This document shows positions 1 to 9,028 of a DNA stretch of 64,000 nt, one piece after another. The DNA comes from Lentihominibacter excrementavium. Lineage in GTDB: Bacteria; Bacillota; Clostridia; Peptostreptococcales; Anaerovoracaceae. The stretch lies in NCBI GenBank assembly GCA_018715265.1, contig DVLX01000026.1, positions 1-64,000 of the forward strand, written 5' to 3'. Each line of letters opens with the position of its first letter. Position 1 is the stretch's first letter. A program made the position numbers and the translations under genes. The notes below the pieces were generated by a model, which was given only the letters and a program-made list of their open reading frames with translations, was not told the origin of the DNA and searched no databases.

Positions 1-18
1 CCTGTCGTAATTCTTCAT
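1..18 (-). CDS. Aminoacyl-tRNA synthetase, first six codons only (runs off left edge)
   Basis: Only the start is in the window: ATG at 18-16 reads M-K-N-Y-D-R and leaves the window. A good ribosome binding site (AAAGGAA, 35-29) sits ten bases upstream. The identity is inferred from the T-box leader directly in front, which in Firmicutes usually controls aminoacyl-tRNA synthetase or amino-acid genes. Bases just before the conserved GGGAGC segment of the leader could give a CTC (Leu) or GTC (Val) specifier, and the neighbouring operon makes branched-chain amino acids, so leuS or valS is the guess. Six residues cannot decide. Confidence 0.5.
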
Positions 19-77
19 TTTCAATCAGTTCCTTTCTTTAATTATTTTTTGATCTTCCAAAGTTTCTCGCCTTAATC

Positions 78-111
78 AAAAAAACCTTCGTCTCAAACTA
101 AGAGACGAAGG
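78..111 (-). terminator. T-box terminator hairpin
   Basis: Ten-base perfect stem (111-102 with 94-85, CCTTCGTCTC and its complement), seven-base loop, followed by seven U on the minus strand. It is mutually exclusive with the antiterminator formed by the T-box core at 137-121. Confidence 0.93.
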
Positions 112-343
112 CATTAGCTTCCGCGGTACCACTCTTATTGACATGCTGTTTCGGCTCTGCCGTCCCTCCGCTTTCGCGTTTTCGGAAAATCACATGTCCG
201 CTTAAGATTTCTGCTCCCGGGTGAGACATTTGAATCCGTATACAGTCTCCCACCGACCGACTGCTCGCTTGAATACTTTCATCAAATTTATTCCGTTCAT
301 AGCATCTTTATTCATTTATAATTTTGCCACAAAATCGTGCATG
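78..343 (-). promoter_or_regulatory. T-box riboswitch leader
   Basis: Read on the minus strand, 137-121 is the T-box core (AGTGGTACCGCGG); it ends in the antiterminator and is followed by a terminator hairpin (111-85). Upstream lie features of Stem I: GATGAAAGTA, AAGCGAGC, and a GGTGGGAGACTG distal part. The UGGU in the core would pair with a tRNA ending ACCA with discriminator A, as in Leu, Val or Ile tRNAs. Uncharged tRNA binding would open the terminator and allow synthetase expression. The specifier codon is not certain. Confidence 0.9.
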
Positions 344-348
344 ATACT

Positions 349-377
349 AATATATCCCATGACCTTTAGTTTGTCAA
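349..377 (-). promoter_or_regulatory. Promoter of the T-box leader
   Basis: On the minus strand TTGACA (377-372), a 17-base spacer and TATATT (354-349): close to the sigma-A consensus, placed so that transcription starts just before Stem I of the T-box. Confidence 0.85.
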
Positions 378-705
378 CAGTAATAAGACAAAAATCCGAG
401 TAAATATATGTATGCACAAACAATAAACCTATGATCTGTTTTCATCTGCACAAAGTCATTATCGGATAAATCCGTCAATGATACGCGCTCTAAAAAACCA
501 AAAAAATCATCGATTTTGTGATTATTTACTATATTTATTAAATTTCTTTGTATTTTACCACAATTTTACCAAAAAATATGTTGATTTTATTTCAAAAGCA
601 TATATAATAGGTGTTGCAAAGAAAAAAGCAAATTAAAAACACGATTTTTCATATTCATATTGATTTAAAATCATAGAATTGAAATACGTATCTAAGGAGG
701 AAAAA
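378..705 (+). promoter_or_regulatory. ilv operon promoter and leader region
   Basis: AT-rich intergenic stretch. TTGATT (581-586), 16-base spacer and TATAAT (603-608) form a likely promoter, giving a leader of about 90 bases before ilvB. I see no terminator/antiterminator pair, T-box or leader peptide rich in Ile/Leu/Val codons here, so the operon does not show obvious attenuation. Nothing else recognisable lies between 378 and 580. Confidence 0.7.
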
Positions 706-2367
706 ATGAGAGTTACAGGTTCACAACTGGTTGCTGAGATCCTGCTGGAGCACGGCGTGGATACAGTATTCGGATACCCGGGCGGAACAGCCCTCAATCT
801 GTACGACACTTTATATGAATATCGCGACAGGATAAAGCACGTGCTCACTGCACACGAACAGGGTGCAGCCCACGCAGCAGACGGATATTACAGAGCAACA
901 GGAAAGACAGGCGTAGTATTTGCTACAAGCGGTCCGGGAGCAACAAATCTTGTGACAGGCATTGCGACTGCCTTTATGGACAGCATCCCGATGATAGCTA
1001 TCACCGCCAACGTTCCCGACAATCTCATCGGCAGAGATGCTTTCCAGGAAATATGCATCACGGGAGTGGCCATGCCGATAACTAAGCATACATTTTTCGT
1101 GAACAGGATAGAGGATCTTGCCGATGCGCTGAGAAACGCTTTCAGGATCGCCAACAGCGGAAGAAAAGGTCCTGTACTCATCGATATAACAAAGGATGTA
1201 ACAGCAGCTCAGACAGAGTACAAGCACGCCGATCCCCTGCCGCTCAACCCGCTTCCTGAATTTTCGGATGAGTCTGTGCAGGAAGTCGCCGCTATGATAA
1301 ATTCCGCAGAGAAACCTATCGTCTACTTCGGCGGCGGTGTCGCCGCTTCAGACGCAGGCAAAGAGCTCAATCAGCTGATAGAGACCGCAGATATACCTGC
1401 TACCTACACTCTTATGGCCGCAGGCATCGTAGGATATGACAACAAGAGAAACCTCGGCCTCATAGGCATGCACGGAAGCATAGCCGCAAACAAAGCCGTA
1501 GACAGAGCGGATCTCATCATAGCCCTCGGAGCAAGATTCAGCGACAGGGTAGCTTTGAACCCTGAAAAATTCGCTAAAAAAGCAAGGAAAATACAGATAG
1601 ATATAGATACAAGCGAAATAAACAAAAACGTGCTCGTAGACCTGGGCATAAGCGCCGACATCAAAGAATTCCTGACTAAGCTTCTCCCTCTTATAAAAAA
1701 GAACGATCACTCGGAATGGGTATCGCAGGCAACGGAATGGAAGAAAAAGACAGGAGATGTCAAGAGTCAGGACGCCGAACTCCACCCAAGTGAAATAATA
1801 CACGCAGTATGCGATATGACCGACAAAGAAACTATCTACGTGACAGATGTAGGGCAGCATCAGATGTGGGCAGCCCAGTACCTCAAGCATGAGAAGACCG
1901 AAAACTTCATCACCAGCGGAGGACTCGGAACAATGGGCTACGGATACGGAGCGGCGATCGGAGCGCAGATAGGATGTCCTGAAAAACGCGTTATACATTT
2001 TACCGGCGACGGCTCTTTCCACATGAATCTCAACGAGGCCTGCACAGCTGTCAGCCAAAACCTCCCTATAATAACTATAATAATGAACAACAGAGTCCTC
2101 GGAATGGTATACCAGTGGCAGACTTCTTTCTACGGCAAGAGATACGCAGCCACGACACCTGAAAGGAAGACAAACTTCCCTAAGCTTGCAGAAGCCTTTG
2201 GAGCTAAAGGTTTTTCGGCAGGGAATCCTAAAGAGTTCGAGGAAGTCTTCAAACAGGCCCTCAAGGAAAAAGGTCCTGTATGGATAGACTGCGCTATATC
2301 AAGAGAAGAACGTGTTCTTCCTATGATACCGAGCGGCGGTGCCATAGAAGATATGATCATAGGTTAG
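706..2367 (+). CDS. ilvB: Acetolactate synthase, large (catalytic) subunit
   Basis: Condenses two pyruvates to 2-acetolactate, or pyruvate with 2-oxobutyrate, the first common step of Val/Leu/Ile synthesis; ThDP, FAD and Mg dependent. 553 residues, normal length. The N-terminal ThDP-pyrimidine domain has the catalytic Glu (E51, in AHEQGAAHAADG) and YPGGTALNLYD. The C-terminal domain has the ThDP/Mg motif GDGSFHMN followed by NN. The start at 706 is chosen because AAGGAGG lies seven bases upstream; an in-frame ATG at 679 lacks this. It is first in ilvB-N-C-D, and ilvN follows after 14 bases, fitting equimolar expression of the two subunits. Confidence 0.97.
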   Translation: MRVTGSQLVAEILLEHGVDTVFGYPGGTALNLYDTLYEYRDRIKHVLTAHEQGAAHAADGYYRATGKTGVVFATSGPGATNLVTGIATAFMDSIPMIAITANVPDNLIGRDAFQEICITGVAMPITKHTFFVNRIEDLADALRNAFRIANSGRKGPVLIDITKDVTAAQTEYKHADPLPLNPLPEFSDESVQEVAAMINSAEKPIVYFGGGVAASDAGKELNQLIETADIPATYTLMAAGIVGYDNKRNLGLIGMHGSIAANKAVDRADLIIALGARFSDRVALNPEKFAKKARKIQIDIDTSEINKNVLVDLGISADIKEFLTKLLPLIKKNDHSEWVSQATEWKKKTGDVKSQDAELHPSEIIHAVCDMTDKETIYVTDVGQHQMWAAQYLKHEKTENFITSGGLGTMGYGYGAAIGAQIGCPEKRVIHFTGDGSFHMNLNEACTAVSQNLPIITIIMNNRVLGMVYQWQTSFYGKRYAATTPERKTNFPKLAEAFGAKGFSAGNPKEFEEVFKQALKEKGPVWIDCAISREERVLPMIPSGGAIEDMIIG

Positions 2368-2381
2368 CTAAGGAGGGAAAA

Positions 2382-2897
2382 ATGGATAAGAAGATAAAAA
2401 AAGAAGTTATCAGTATTCTCGTCGATAACCAGGCAAACGTACTGACAAGAGTCAGCAGCCTTTTCGGAAGACGGGGATTCAATATCGATTCCCTTACGGT
2501 ATCCACCACCAACGATCCTAAGCTTTCAAGGATAACCGTGGTATTCACCGGCACTGAGCAGGGCCTTCACCAGATACTCTCTCAGACAGCAAAGCTTGAA
2601 GTCGTGAGAAAAATATTCACGCTGGACCCTGCAAGCAGTATTTACAGAGAACTTCTGCTGCTGAAGGTAAACGCCGATAAGACGGAAAGATCCGGTATAA
2701 AGGAAATCGTTGAAATATACAGAGGAAAAATCATAGACCTCTCAAAAAACAGTCTTATCATAGAACTGACAGGCGGCTCAGACAAGCTTGACGGTTTCAT
2801 GGATATGATGAGCTGCTATGATATATCCGAGGTATGCCGTACAGGTATAACAGGCATCGGCAGAGGCGCTGGATGGGATACTGAGGACGAAGAGTAA
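2382..2897 (+). CDS. ilvN: Acetolactate synthase, small (regulatory) subunit
   Basis: 171 residues with an N-terminal ACT domain (about residues 5-80; ANVLTRVSSLFGRRGFNIDSL is the start of the fold) and the usual C-terminal ALS_ss_C part. It binds the large subunit, raises its activity and confers feedback inhibition by valine in the family. The start at 2382 follows AAGGAGGG. It lies 14 bases after ilvB. The length fits the ilvH/ilvN group of bacteria with two-domain small subunits. Whether it should be called ilvN or ilvH is a naming matter. Confidence 0.96.
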   Translation: MDKKIKKEVISILVDNQANVLTRVSSLFGRRGFNIDSLTVSTTNDPKLSRITVVFTGTEQGLHQILSQTAKLEVVRKIFTLDPASSIYRELLLLKVNADKTERSGIKEIVEIYRGKIIDLSKNSLIIELTGGSDKLDGFMDMMSCYDISEVCRTGITGIGRGAGWDTEDEE

Positions 2898-2964
2898 AGA
2901 TAAAGAGAATTAAAAAATTCTTCAAATAAAATTTTAAATCCAATAGGTAAAGGAGAGAAAGACA

Positions 2965-3960
2965 ATGATAAAAAAATACTACGATCATGATTGTAATTTA
3001 GGTATGCTCGACGGAAAAACAGTTGCTGTTATAGGTTTCGGAAGCCAGGGTCACGCTCACGCTATGAACCTTAACGAAAGCGGCGTTAATGTAGTAGTAG
3101 GTCTCAGACCGGGTTCGGCTCACGCTGCCAAAGCAGAAGCCGCAGGTCTTAAGGTAATGGGCATAGAAGAAGCTGCCGAGGCCGGAGATGTTGTAATGAT
3201 CCTCACACCGGATGAGCTCCAGGCAGAGATATACAAAAATCAGATAGAAAAGCACATGAAGGAAGGAAATGTCCTCATGTTTGCTCACGGCTTCAACATC
3301 CACTTCAACCAGATAAAGCCTGCCGACTATCTCGATGTCATCATGGTCGCTCCTAAAGGTCCTGGTCACACAGTAAGAAGCCAGTACGTTGAGGGAAAAG
3401 GAGTTCCAAGCCTCATCGCAGTTTATCAGGACGCTTCCGGAAAAGCTAAGGATTACGCGCTCGCATACGCATGCGGTATCGGAGCAGGCAGAGCCGGAAT
3501 CCTTGAAACAACTTTCAAAGAAGAGACAGAAACAGACCTCTTCGGAGAACAGGCAGTACTCTGCGGCGGCGTAACAGAGCTGATGAAGGCCGGATTCGAT
3601 ACTCTCGTTGAAGCAGGCTACGCTCCTGAAATGGCTTATTTCGAATGTATCCACGAAATGAAGCTCATAGTTGACCTTATCAACGAAGGTGGTTTCGACA
3701 AGATGAGATACTCCATCTCCAACACTGCTGAATACGGCGACTACAGAACAGGCAGAAGGATCATCACAGAAGATACGAGAAAAGAAATGAAAAAAGTTCT
3801 CTCCGAAATACAGGACGGTACTTTCGCAAGCGAATTCATTCAGGAATTCAACGCAGGCGGAAAAGCAAGATTCCTGGCAACAAGAAAGAAGGAAGCTTCA
3901 CATCCTCTCTGCAAGGTAGGCGAAGAGCTCAGAAAGATGATGAGCTGGCTGAAAAAATAA
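2965..3960 (+). CDS. ilvC: Ketol-acid reductoisomerase (NADP+), class I
   Basis: Isomerises and reduces 2-acetolactate to 2,3-dihydroxyisovalerate, and the Ile analogue. 331 residues fits the short class I form. The Rossmann motif GFGSQG is at residues 24-29, followed by the coenzyme loop GLRPGSAH whose Arg and Ser suggest NADPH. The metal site is seen in ETDLFGEQ, with further acidic ligands in the knotted C-terminal domain (YSISNTAEYGD). The ribosome binding site AAAGGAGAG precedes ATG 2965. Third gene of the ilv operon, 67 bases after ilvN. Confidence 0.97.
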   Translation: MIKKYYDHDCNLGMLDGKTVAVIGFGSQGHAHAMNLNESGVNVVVGLRPGSAHAAKAEAAGLKVMGIEEAAEAGDVVMILTPDELQAEIYKNQIEKHMKEGNVLMFAHGFNIHFNQIKPADYLDVIMVAPKGPGHTVRSQYVEGKGVPSLIAVYQDASGKAKDYALAYACGIGAGRAGILETTFKEETETDLFGEQAVLCGGVTELMKAGFDTLVEAGYAPEMAYFECIHEMKLIVDLINEGGFDKMRYSISNTAEYGDYRTGRRIITEDTRKEMKKVLSEIQDGTFASEFIQEFNAGGKARFLATRKKEASHPLCKVGEELRKMMSWLKK

Positions 3961-4004
3961 TCGCCTCCTGAAAACGTACAGCTGCATTACGAAAGGATAG
4001 CGAA

Positions 4005-5663
4005 ATGATAAGCGATAAAGTAACTAAAGGTGTAGAAAAGGCTCCGGCACGAAGCCTTTTCTACGCTATGGGCTATACAAAAGAAGAGCTGGAGCGCCCC
4101 CTCATAGGTGTCGTTTCAGCTAAAAGCGAAATAGTTCCGGGACATATACACCTCGACAAGGTTGCCGAGGCTGTAAAAGCCGGTGTTAGAATGGCGGGAG
4201 GAACACCTATCGAGATCCCTTCCATAGGCGTCTGCGACGGTATCGCCATGGGACATATCGGCATGAAGTACAGCCTCGCCAGCCGGGAGCTTATCGCAGA
4301 CAGCGTTGAAACCATGGCAATGGCTCACGCTCTTGACGGTCTGGTCCTCGTGCCTAACTGCGACAAGATAGTTCCCGGCATGATCATGGGAGCAGTAAGA
4401 ATAAATCTCCCTACGGTAGTATGTTCGGGAGGTCCGATGATGTCCGGCCTGGTAAACGGTGAGGAGACCAGCCTTTCAAAGATGTTCGAAGCCGTAGGCG
4501 CCAGAAAAGCCGATATCATAGATGACGACCAGCTCCTTGAATTCGAGCAGAACGTATGCCCCGGCTGCGGCTCATGCTCCGGCATGTACACAGCCAACAG
4601 CATGAACTGCCTTTCAGAAGCCATCGGCATAGCTCTACCGGGCAACGGCACTATCCCTGCGGTAGACAGCGGAAGGATACGTCTCGCAAAACACGCAGGA
4701 ATGGCTATAATGGATCTCGTTGAAAAAGATATCAAAGCAAGAGACATTATCAACGAAAAATCCATCAGAAACGCGCTGGCATGCGATATGGCGCTGGGAT
4801 GCTCATCAAACAGCGTTCTTCACCTGCTCGCTATCGCCAACGAAGCCGGCGTTGAACTGAATCTCAATATATTCAATGAATTCAGCGCAAAAGTGCCTAA
4901 TTTATGTCATCTGGCTCCGGCAGGCGGCACACATATGCATGACCTTAACAACGCCGGAGGACTTATGGCAGTGTTCAGTGAGCTTGCAAAAAAAGATCTT
5001 ATCGATGAAAGCCTTATCACAGCCACAGGGAAAACCGTCGGCGAAAATATGAAGGGCGCCCACGTCAAAAACTACGACATAATAAGACCTGTTGACGATC
5101 CGTACAGCAAAACAGGCGGTATCGCTATAATGTGGGGCAACATCGCGCAGGACGGCTGCGTAGTAAAGAGAAGCGCCGTGGCTCCTGAAATGCTCAAACA
5201 CAGCGGACCTGCCCGTGTATTCAACTCGGAAGAAGAAGCTATCGACGCCATATACAACGGAAAGATCGTTGACGGCGATGTGGTAGTCATAAGATATGAA
5301 GGACCTAAGGGCGGTCCTGGAATGAGAGAAATGCTCAATCCTACCAGCGCTCTTGCCGGAATGAAGCTGGATAAAACAGTGGCACTTATAACCGACGGTC
5401 GTTTCAGCGGAGCGAGCAGAGGCGCATCCATCGGTCACGTATGTCCTGAAGCTGCCGCAGGAGGCAATATCGGTCTGCTGCGCGAAGGAGATATAATAGA
5501 AATTGATATACCGGCATCGAGCATCAACGCCAAAGTATCAGACGAAGAATTCGAAGCAAGAAGAAAATCCTATGTTGCGCCGCCTCCGAATGTAAAATCA
5601 GGATGGCTGGCAAGATACATGAGAAATGTTACAGCATCCTCAAAAGGCGCAGTTATGGAATAG
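4005..5663 (+). CDS. ilvD: Dihydroxy-acid dehydratase
   Basis: Dehydrates 2,3-dihydroxyisovalerate to 2-oxoisovalerate and the Ile analogue, using an oxygen-sensitive Fe-S cluster. 552 residues, family-normal. Cluster and metal-site motifs are present: GVCDG, PNCDKIVPG and CPGCGSCSGMYTANSM. The C-terminal part has the family pattern RFSGASRG. It ends the operon, 44 bases after ilvC, and is followed by a strong terminator. With ilvB, N and C it takes pyruvate to 2-oxoisovalerate; leuABCD and the transaminase are not in the window. Confidence 0.97.
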   Translation: MISDKVTKGVEKAPARSLFYAMGYTKEELERPLIGVVSAKSEIVPGHIHLDKVAEAVKAGVRMAGGTPIEIPSIGVCDGIAMGHIGMKYSLASRELIADSVETMAMAHALDGLVLVPNCDKIVPGMIMGAVRINLPTVVCSGGPMMSGLVNGEETSLSKMFEAVGARKADIIDDDQLLEFEQNVCPGCGSCSGMYTANSMNCLSEAIGIALPGNGTIPAVDSGRIRLAKHAGMAIMDLVEKDIKARDIINEKSIRNALACDMALGCSSNSVLHLLAIANEAGVELNLNIFNEFSAKVPNLCHLAPAGGTHMHDLNNAGGLMAVFSELAKKDLIDESLITATGKTVGENMKGAHVKNYDIIRPVDDPYSKTGGIAIMWGNIAQDGCVVKRSAVAPEMLKHSGPARVFNSEEEAIDAIYNGKIVDGDVVVIRYEGPKGGPGMREMLNPTSALAGMKLDKTVALITDGRFSGASRGASIGHVCPEAAAGGNIGLLREGDIIEIDIPASSINAKVSDEEFEARRKSYVAPPPNVKSGWLARYMRNVTASSKGAVME

Positions 5664-5693
5664 ACGCATAAATTCATTCTAAAAACACGAAAC

Positions 5694-5754
5694 AAAGAGC
5701 CTTTGCTCCCGCAGTATGTTATATGCACTGCATCAGAGCGAAGGCTCTTTTATC
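5694..5754 (+). terminator. ilv operon terminator
   Basis: Stem of 15 pairs with one wobble or mismatch (5694-5708 with 5736-5750); the inner GCAGT/ACTGC arms continue the hairpin, followed by TTTT. It lies between the convergent ilvD and the aldo/keto reductase gene. Confidence 0.88.
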
Positions 5755-5810
5755 TTAATTTAAAACATATCCTGATCACGCGTGGCAGATCGCCCTTTTT
5801 ACAGACTCTC

Positions 5811-6662
5811 TCAGTCATGTATTTTCATGCTGTGAAGCATTTTAACAAATGCAGGATCACTGTGATCCACGATTTCGCTGTGTCCCATATCAAGATCCGC
5901 AATCTTTTTCATTTCATCCTCAGTCAGCTCAAAATCCCATATATCTATATTCTGCTCCATCCTGTCCTTATGCACCGACTTAGGTATTATTACAACGCCT
6001 CTCTGAACATTCCATCTGAAAGCTACCTGCGCAGCGCTCTTGCCGTACTTTTCTCCTATCTCAGTCAATACAGGATTTGTAAATATGCCGTATTTTCCTT
6101 CGGCAAAAGGTCCCCATGCTTCAGGAATAACTCCATACTCTTTCATCAGCTCAAGGGCATCGGCCTGCTGGAAAAACGGATGAAGCTCCACCTGATTTAC
6201 AGCCGGTATCACATCTACCGTTTCACAAAGATCAGCAAGACGTGCAGGATAGAAATTGCATACTCCTATAGCTTTTATCTTTCCTTCTTTGTACGCCTCT
6301 TCCATAGCTTTATAAGCTCCGATGTAGTCTCCCATAGGCTGATGCACAAGATACAGATCCAGGTATTCAAGTCCCAAATTTTTAAGAGATCTGTCTATAG
6401 CTTTCTTAGCTCCGTCATAGCTCGAATCCTGCACCCACAGCTTGGTCGTTATAAAAAGCTCTTCACGGGGAACGCCGCATTTAGCGATCGCTGCGCCAAC
6501 AGCCTCTTCATTCATATATGCTGCCGCTGTATCTATAGACCTATAACCTGTGCTGATAGCATCCAAAACAGCCTGTTCGCACTGCGCCAGATCCGGCACC
6601 TGAAATACTCCAAAACCTTCCATCGGCATTTTTACGCCGTTATTCAGTGTTACAAATTCCAT
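5811..6662 (-). CDS. Aldo/keto reductase (AKR5-like, 2,5-diketogluconate reductase type)
   Basis: 283 residues, an NAD(P)H-dependent carbonyl reductase with a TIM-barrel fold. The catalytic tetrad can be placed: Asp and Tyr in SIDTAAAYMNE, Lys in TTKLW and His in LVHQP. The C-terminal coenzyme-binding segment includes IIPKSVHKDRM. The start at 6662 follows GGAGGTTTTGAAA; upstream in-frame ATGs lack a binding site. The substrate cannot be told from sequence. The divergent LysR gene next to it is the obvious candidate regulator. Confidence 0.92.
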   Translation of the reverse strand: MEFVTLNNGVKMPMEGFGVFQVPDLAQCEQAVLDAISTGYRSIDTAAAYMNEEAVGAAIAKCGVPREELFITTKLWVQDSSYDGAKKAIDRSLKNLGLEYLDLYLVHQPMGDYIGAYKAMEEAYKEGKIKAIGVCNFYPARLADLCETVDVIPAVNQVELHPFFQQADALELMKEYGVIPEAWGPFAEGKYGIFTNPVLTEIGEKYGKSAAQVAFRWNVQRGVVIIPKSVHKDRMEQNIDIWDFELTEDEMKKIADLDMGHSEIVDHSDPAFVKMLHSMKIHD

Positions 6663-6705
6663 TTTCAAAACCTCCAATCGTAATTTTAAAACTCTTTCTG
6701 AAATT

Positions 6706-6735
6706 ATTATAGAAAAATGCAAGGGAAAAGTACAA
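6706..6735 (-). promoter_or_regulatory. Promoter of the aldo/keto reductase gene
   Basis: Minus strand TTGTAC (6735-6730), 18-base spacer, TATAAT (6711-6706). A second TATAAT on the plus strand (6755-6760) could serve lysR, so the two promoters are nearly face to face in about 210 bases, a usual layout for LysR-controlled divergent genes. Confidence 0.7.
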
Positions 6736-6873
6736 TACACGTTACCAAATGTGCTATAATTAAAACTAATAGTAAGTCGCTGTGTTATCAATGTGCCCCG
6801 GTCAGCACCGCGGCTTTCACATAATATGTTAACGGCAGCTCACTGACGTTAACCTCTAAAGAAAGGATTACAT

Positions 6874-7746
6874 ATGATAGAAACTTATCTGCTGCAGCAG
6901 CTCATCGCGTTTTCAAAAAACGGCACGCTTTCCGCCGCATCGGAAAATCTGCATATCTCACAGCCCGCACTAAGTCAATCCATGAAAAAACTTGAAGATA
7001 TCCTTGGCGTACCGATCTTCGAAAGGACAAAAAACAAACTCACACTGAACGATACAGGCAGACTGACTGTGGAACTTACCGAAAAGCTGCTGACCCAGCA
7101 GGAAGAGATGATCGAAAAGATCCGGCTTTTCGATAAAACAAAACATACTCTGTGCCTGGGCGCATGCGCCCCGATACCCGTATCGGACATCGTCCCTCTT
7201 CTCCCCCGTTTTTACAGCGGCTTCACCGTATCCTACGAACTCAAAAACAGCAACGAAGCTCTATGGGAAGGTCTTGAACACGGTCTCTATCAGATAATAA
7301 TAGTGCACGAAGAGACCGGCAAGTATCTCAAGTGTCCTGACGAATTCTTTTCATTTCCCTACAGGCAGGAAAATCTTTCTCTGTGGGTCCCTCACGAACA
7401 TCCTCTTTCAGCACTCAGTGAGCTTGAGCTGAAAGATCTGGCTTATCAAAACATACTGCTCTACACCCATATAGGATTCTGGTACGAAATGTGCAAAGAA
7501 AAGCTCCCTGACGCACATTTTCTATACATGAACGAATTCGATGCCTTCCAGCAGATTTCCGGCACCAGCGCCTTTCCATCCTTTACGACTGATGCCTCTG
7601 CCGAACAGAGACAGGAAGCAGGTAAAAAAGTTATCCCTATCACAGATAATGAAGTTCACGTAACATACCACTTCGTCTGCCGCAGAGAGGACAGCGACCG
7701 GTTCCTCCCGCTCATAAAGCAGCTCAGATCAGACTTTTCAGCCTGA
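6874..7746 (+). CDS. LysR-family transcriptional regulator
   Basis: 290 residues. The N-terminal winged helix-turn-helix is clear (residues about 1-60; LSAASENLHISQPALSQSMKKLE is the recognition region, given here with its flanks as LSAASENLH then ISQPALSQS). The C-terminal part is a periplasmic-binding-like effector domain. The ribosome binding site AAAGGA precedes ATG 6874. It is divergent from the aldo/keto reductase and probably regulates it and itself. The ligand is unknown. The downstream lar operon has its own promoter and is probably separate. Confidence 0.93.
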   Translation: MIETYLLQQLIAFSKNGTLSAASENLHISQPALSQSMKKLEDILGVPIFERTKNKLTLNDTGRLTVELTEKLLTQQEEMIEKIRLFDKTKHTLCLGACAPIPVSDIVPLLPRFYSGFTVSYELKNSNEALWEGLEHGLYQIIIVHEETGKYLKCPDEFFSFPYRQENLSLWVPHEHPLSALSELELKDLAYQNILLYTHIGFWYEMCKEKLPDAHFLYMNEFDAFQQISGTSAFPSFTTDASAEQRQEAGKKVIPITDNEVHVTYHFVCRREDSDRFLPLIKQLRSDFSA

Positions 7747-7762
7747 GGCTCCTTACCCCAGG

Positions 7763-7791
7763 TGGAAACTTTCATTTTTTTATGCTATACT
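7763..7791 (+). promoter_or_regulatory. Promoter of the lar operon
   Basis: TGGAAA (7763-7768), 17-base spacer and TATACT (7786-7791) with an extended -10 TG at 7783-7784. It lies between lysR and the DUF3842 gene. Confidence 0.6.
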
Positions 7792-7829
7792 TACAGCTAT
7801 AATCACAGCCGTTAAAAAGGATGATCATT

Positions 7830-8249
7830 ATGACGATACTTATAATAGATGCACAGGGCGGCGGTCTCGGCAGACAGCTCGTCCTTGCGATAAAACAGAA
7901 TATACCTGATGCTCGGATCTTCGCAGTCGGCACCAACAGCGTGGCTACTACCGCCATGCTGAAGGCAGGCGCAGACGAAGCAGCAACGGGGGAAAATGCC
8001 GTCGCGGTAGGATGCCGCCGCGCAGATATCATAACAGGACCTGTCGGAATAGTAATATCCGATTCCCTGTCCGGTGAAATAACGCCGAGGATTGCCCTCA
8101 GCGTATCGAGAAGTTCCGCGACCCGCATACTGATCCCGTTCAACAACTGCGACAACATCATTGCCGGAGTTGCAGACCTGAGCATGGGAAAACTTATCCA
8201 AAACGCCATAAGCGAAATCAAAAAACTCACAGAATCACGCGATAAATAA
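7830..8249 (+). CDS. DUF3842 family protein
   Basis: 139 residues with a Rossmann-like N-terminus (ILIIDAQGGGLGRQL) and the family pattern GTNSVATTAMLKAGA...ATGENA, ending in a segment with IPFNNC. The function is unknown. I recognise it as a DUF3842 member, and it is first in what looks like the nickel-pincer nucleotide operon, 23 bases before larB, so a role in that cofactor or its use is a reasonable inference. The start at 7830 is preferred over 7821 because AAGGA is then ten bases upstream. Confidence 0.82.
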   Translation: MTILIIDAQGGGLGRQLVLAIKQNIPDARIFAVGTNSVATTAMLKAGADEAATGENAVAVGCRRADIITGPVGIVISDSLSGEITPRIALSVSRSSATRILIPFNNCDNIIAGVADLSMGKLIQNAISEIKKLTESRDK

Positions 8250-8272
8250 CGCAATAAATAAAAGGGGACAAC

Positions 8273-9028
8273 ATGAAAAGTGAAGTAAAACATATTCTCG
8301 AAGCCGTCAGAGACGGCGACATGTCAATAGATGACGCTCTTTTGAAATTAAAAACAAAACCTTACGAAGACATTGGATTTGCAAAAACAGATCTTCACCG
8401 TAAAGTTCAGCAGGGAATACCTGAAGTGATATACGGCGCAGGCAAAACAGCCCGGCAGATCATCGGTATCATGAATACCATGAAAGAAAACGGCCAGGAA
8501 AGAATCCTGATAACACGCCTTTCAAAGGAAGCCGCCGAGATCATAGGCAATTCACATGAGCTTTCCTACTACGAAACAGCGCGGATCGGATTTTCCGGCG
8601 ATTTTCCGGCTCCCGACGGTATAGGAAATATCGTCGTCGCAACAGGCGGCACCAGCGATATCCCTGTAGCAGAAGAAGCTGTGCTGACCGCGGAAGCCCT
8701 CGGAAACAATGTAGTCAGACTGTACGATGTGGGCGTTGCCGGCATACATCGCCTCCTTTCACATAAAGAGGATGTTATGCAGGCAAGCGTGATAATCGCT
8801 GTCGCCGGTATGGAGGGAGCGCTTGCCACCGTCATAGGAGGACTTGCCGACTGTCCGGTCATTGCAGTACCTACGAGCATAGGATACGGAGCCTCCTTCA
8901 ACGGGCTGTCGGCTCTTTTATCCATGCTCAACTCCTGCGCGGGCGGAGTCTCCGTAGTCAACATCGACAACGGATTCGGCGCCGGCTATCTCGCCAGTAT
9001 GATAAATCACATGGAGGCAAAGAAATGA
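8273..9028 (+). CDS. larB: Nickel-pincer nucleotide biosynthesis protein LarB (NaAD carboxylase/hydrolase)
   Basis: 251 residues. LarB carboxylates the pyridinium ring of nicotinic acid adenine dinucleotide and hydrolyses the phosphoanhydride, giving pyridinium-3,5-biscarboxylate mononucleotide. The C-terminal half is PurE-like, with VVATGGTSDIPVAEEA, VAGMEGALATVIGGL and PTSIGYGA. The N-terminal part carries YGAGKT. The ribosome binding site AAAGGGG precedes ATG 8273. Its stop overlaps the start of the larC-larE gene by four bases (ATGA), so translation is coupled. Confidence 0.95.
   Translation: MKSEVKHILEAVRDGDMSIDDALLKLKTKPYEDIGFAKTDLHRKVQQGIPEVIYGAGKTARQIIGIMNTMKENGQERILITRLSKEAAEIIGNSHELSYYETARIGFSGDFPAPDGIGNIVVATGGTSDIPVAEEAVLTAEALGNNVVRLYDVGVAGIHRLLSHKEDVMQASVIIAVAGMEGALATVIGGLADCPVIAVPTSIGYGASFNGLSALLSMLNSCAGGVSVVNIDNGFGAGYLASMINHMEAKK

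Noticed and set aside
611..705. Attenuator or T-box in front of ilvB
   Set aside because: No T-box core, no terminator hairpin and no leader peptide with branched-chain codons on the plus strand.
5703..6683. Open frame of 326 codons on the plus strand, antisense to the aldo/keto reductase gene
   Set aside because: Low-complexity aromatic/basic composition, no ribosome binding site, and the opposite strand encodes a protein with a full catalytic tetrad.
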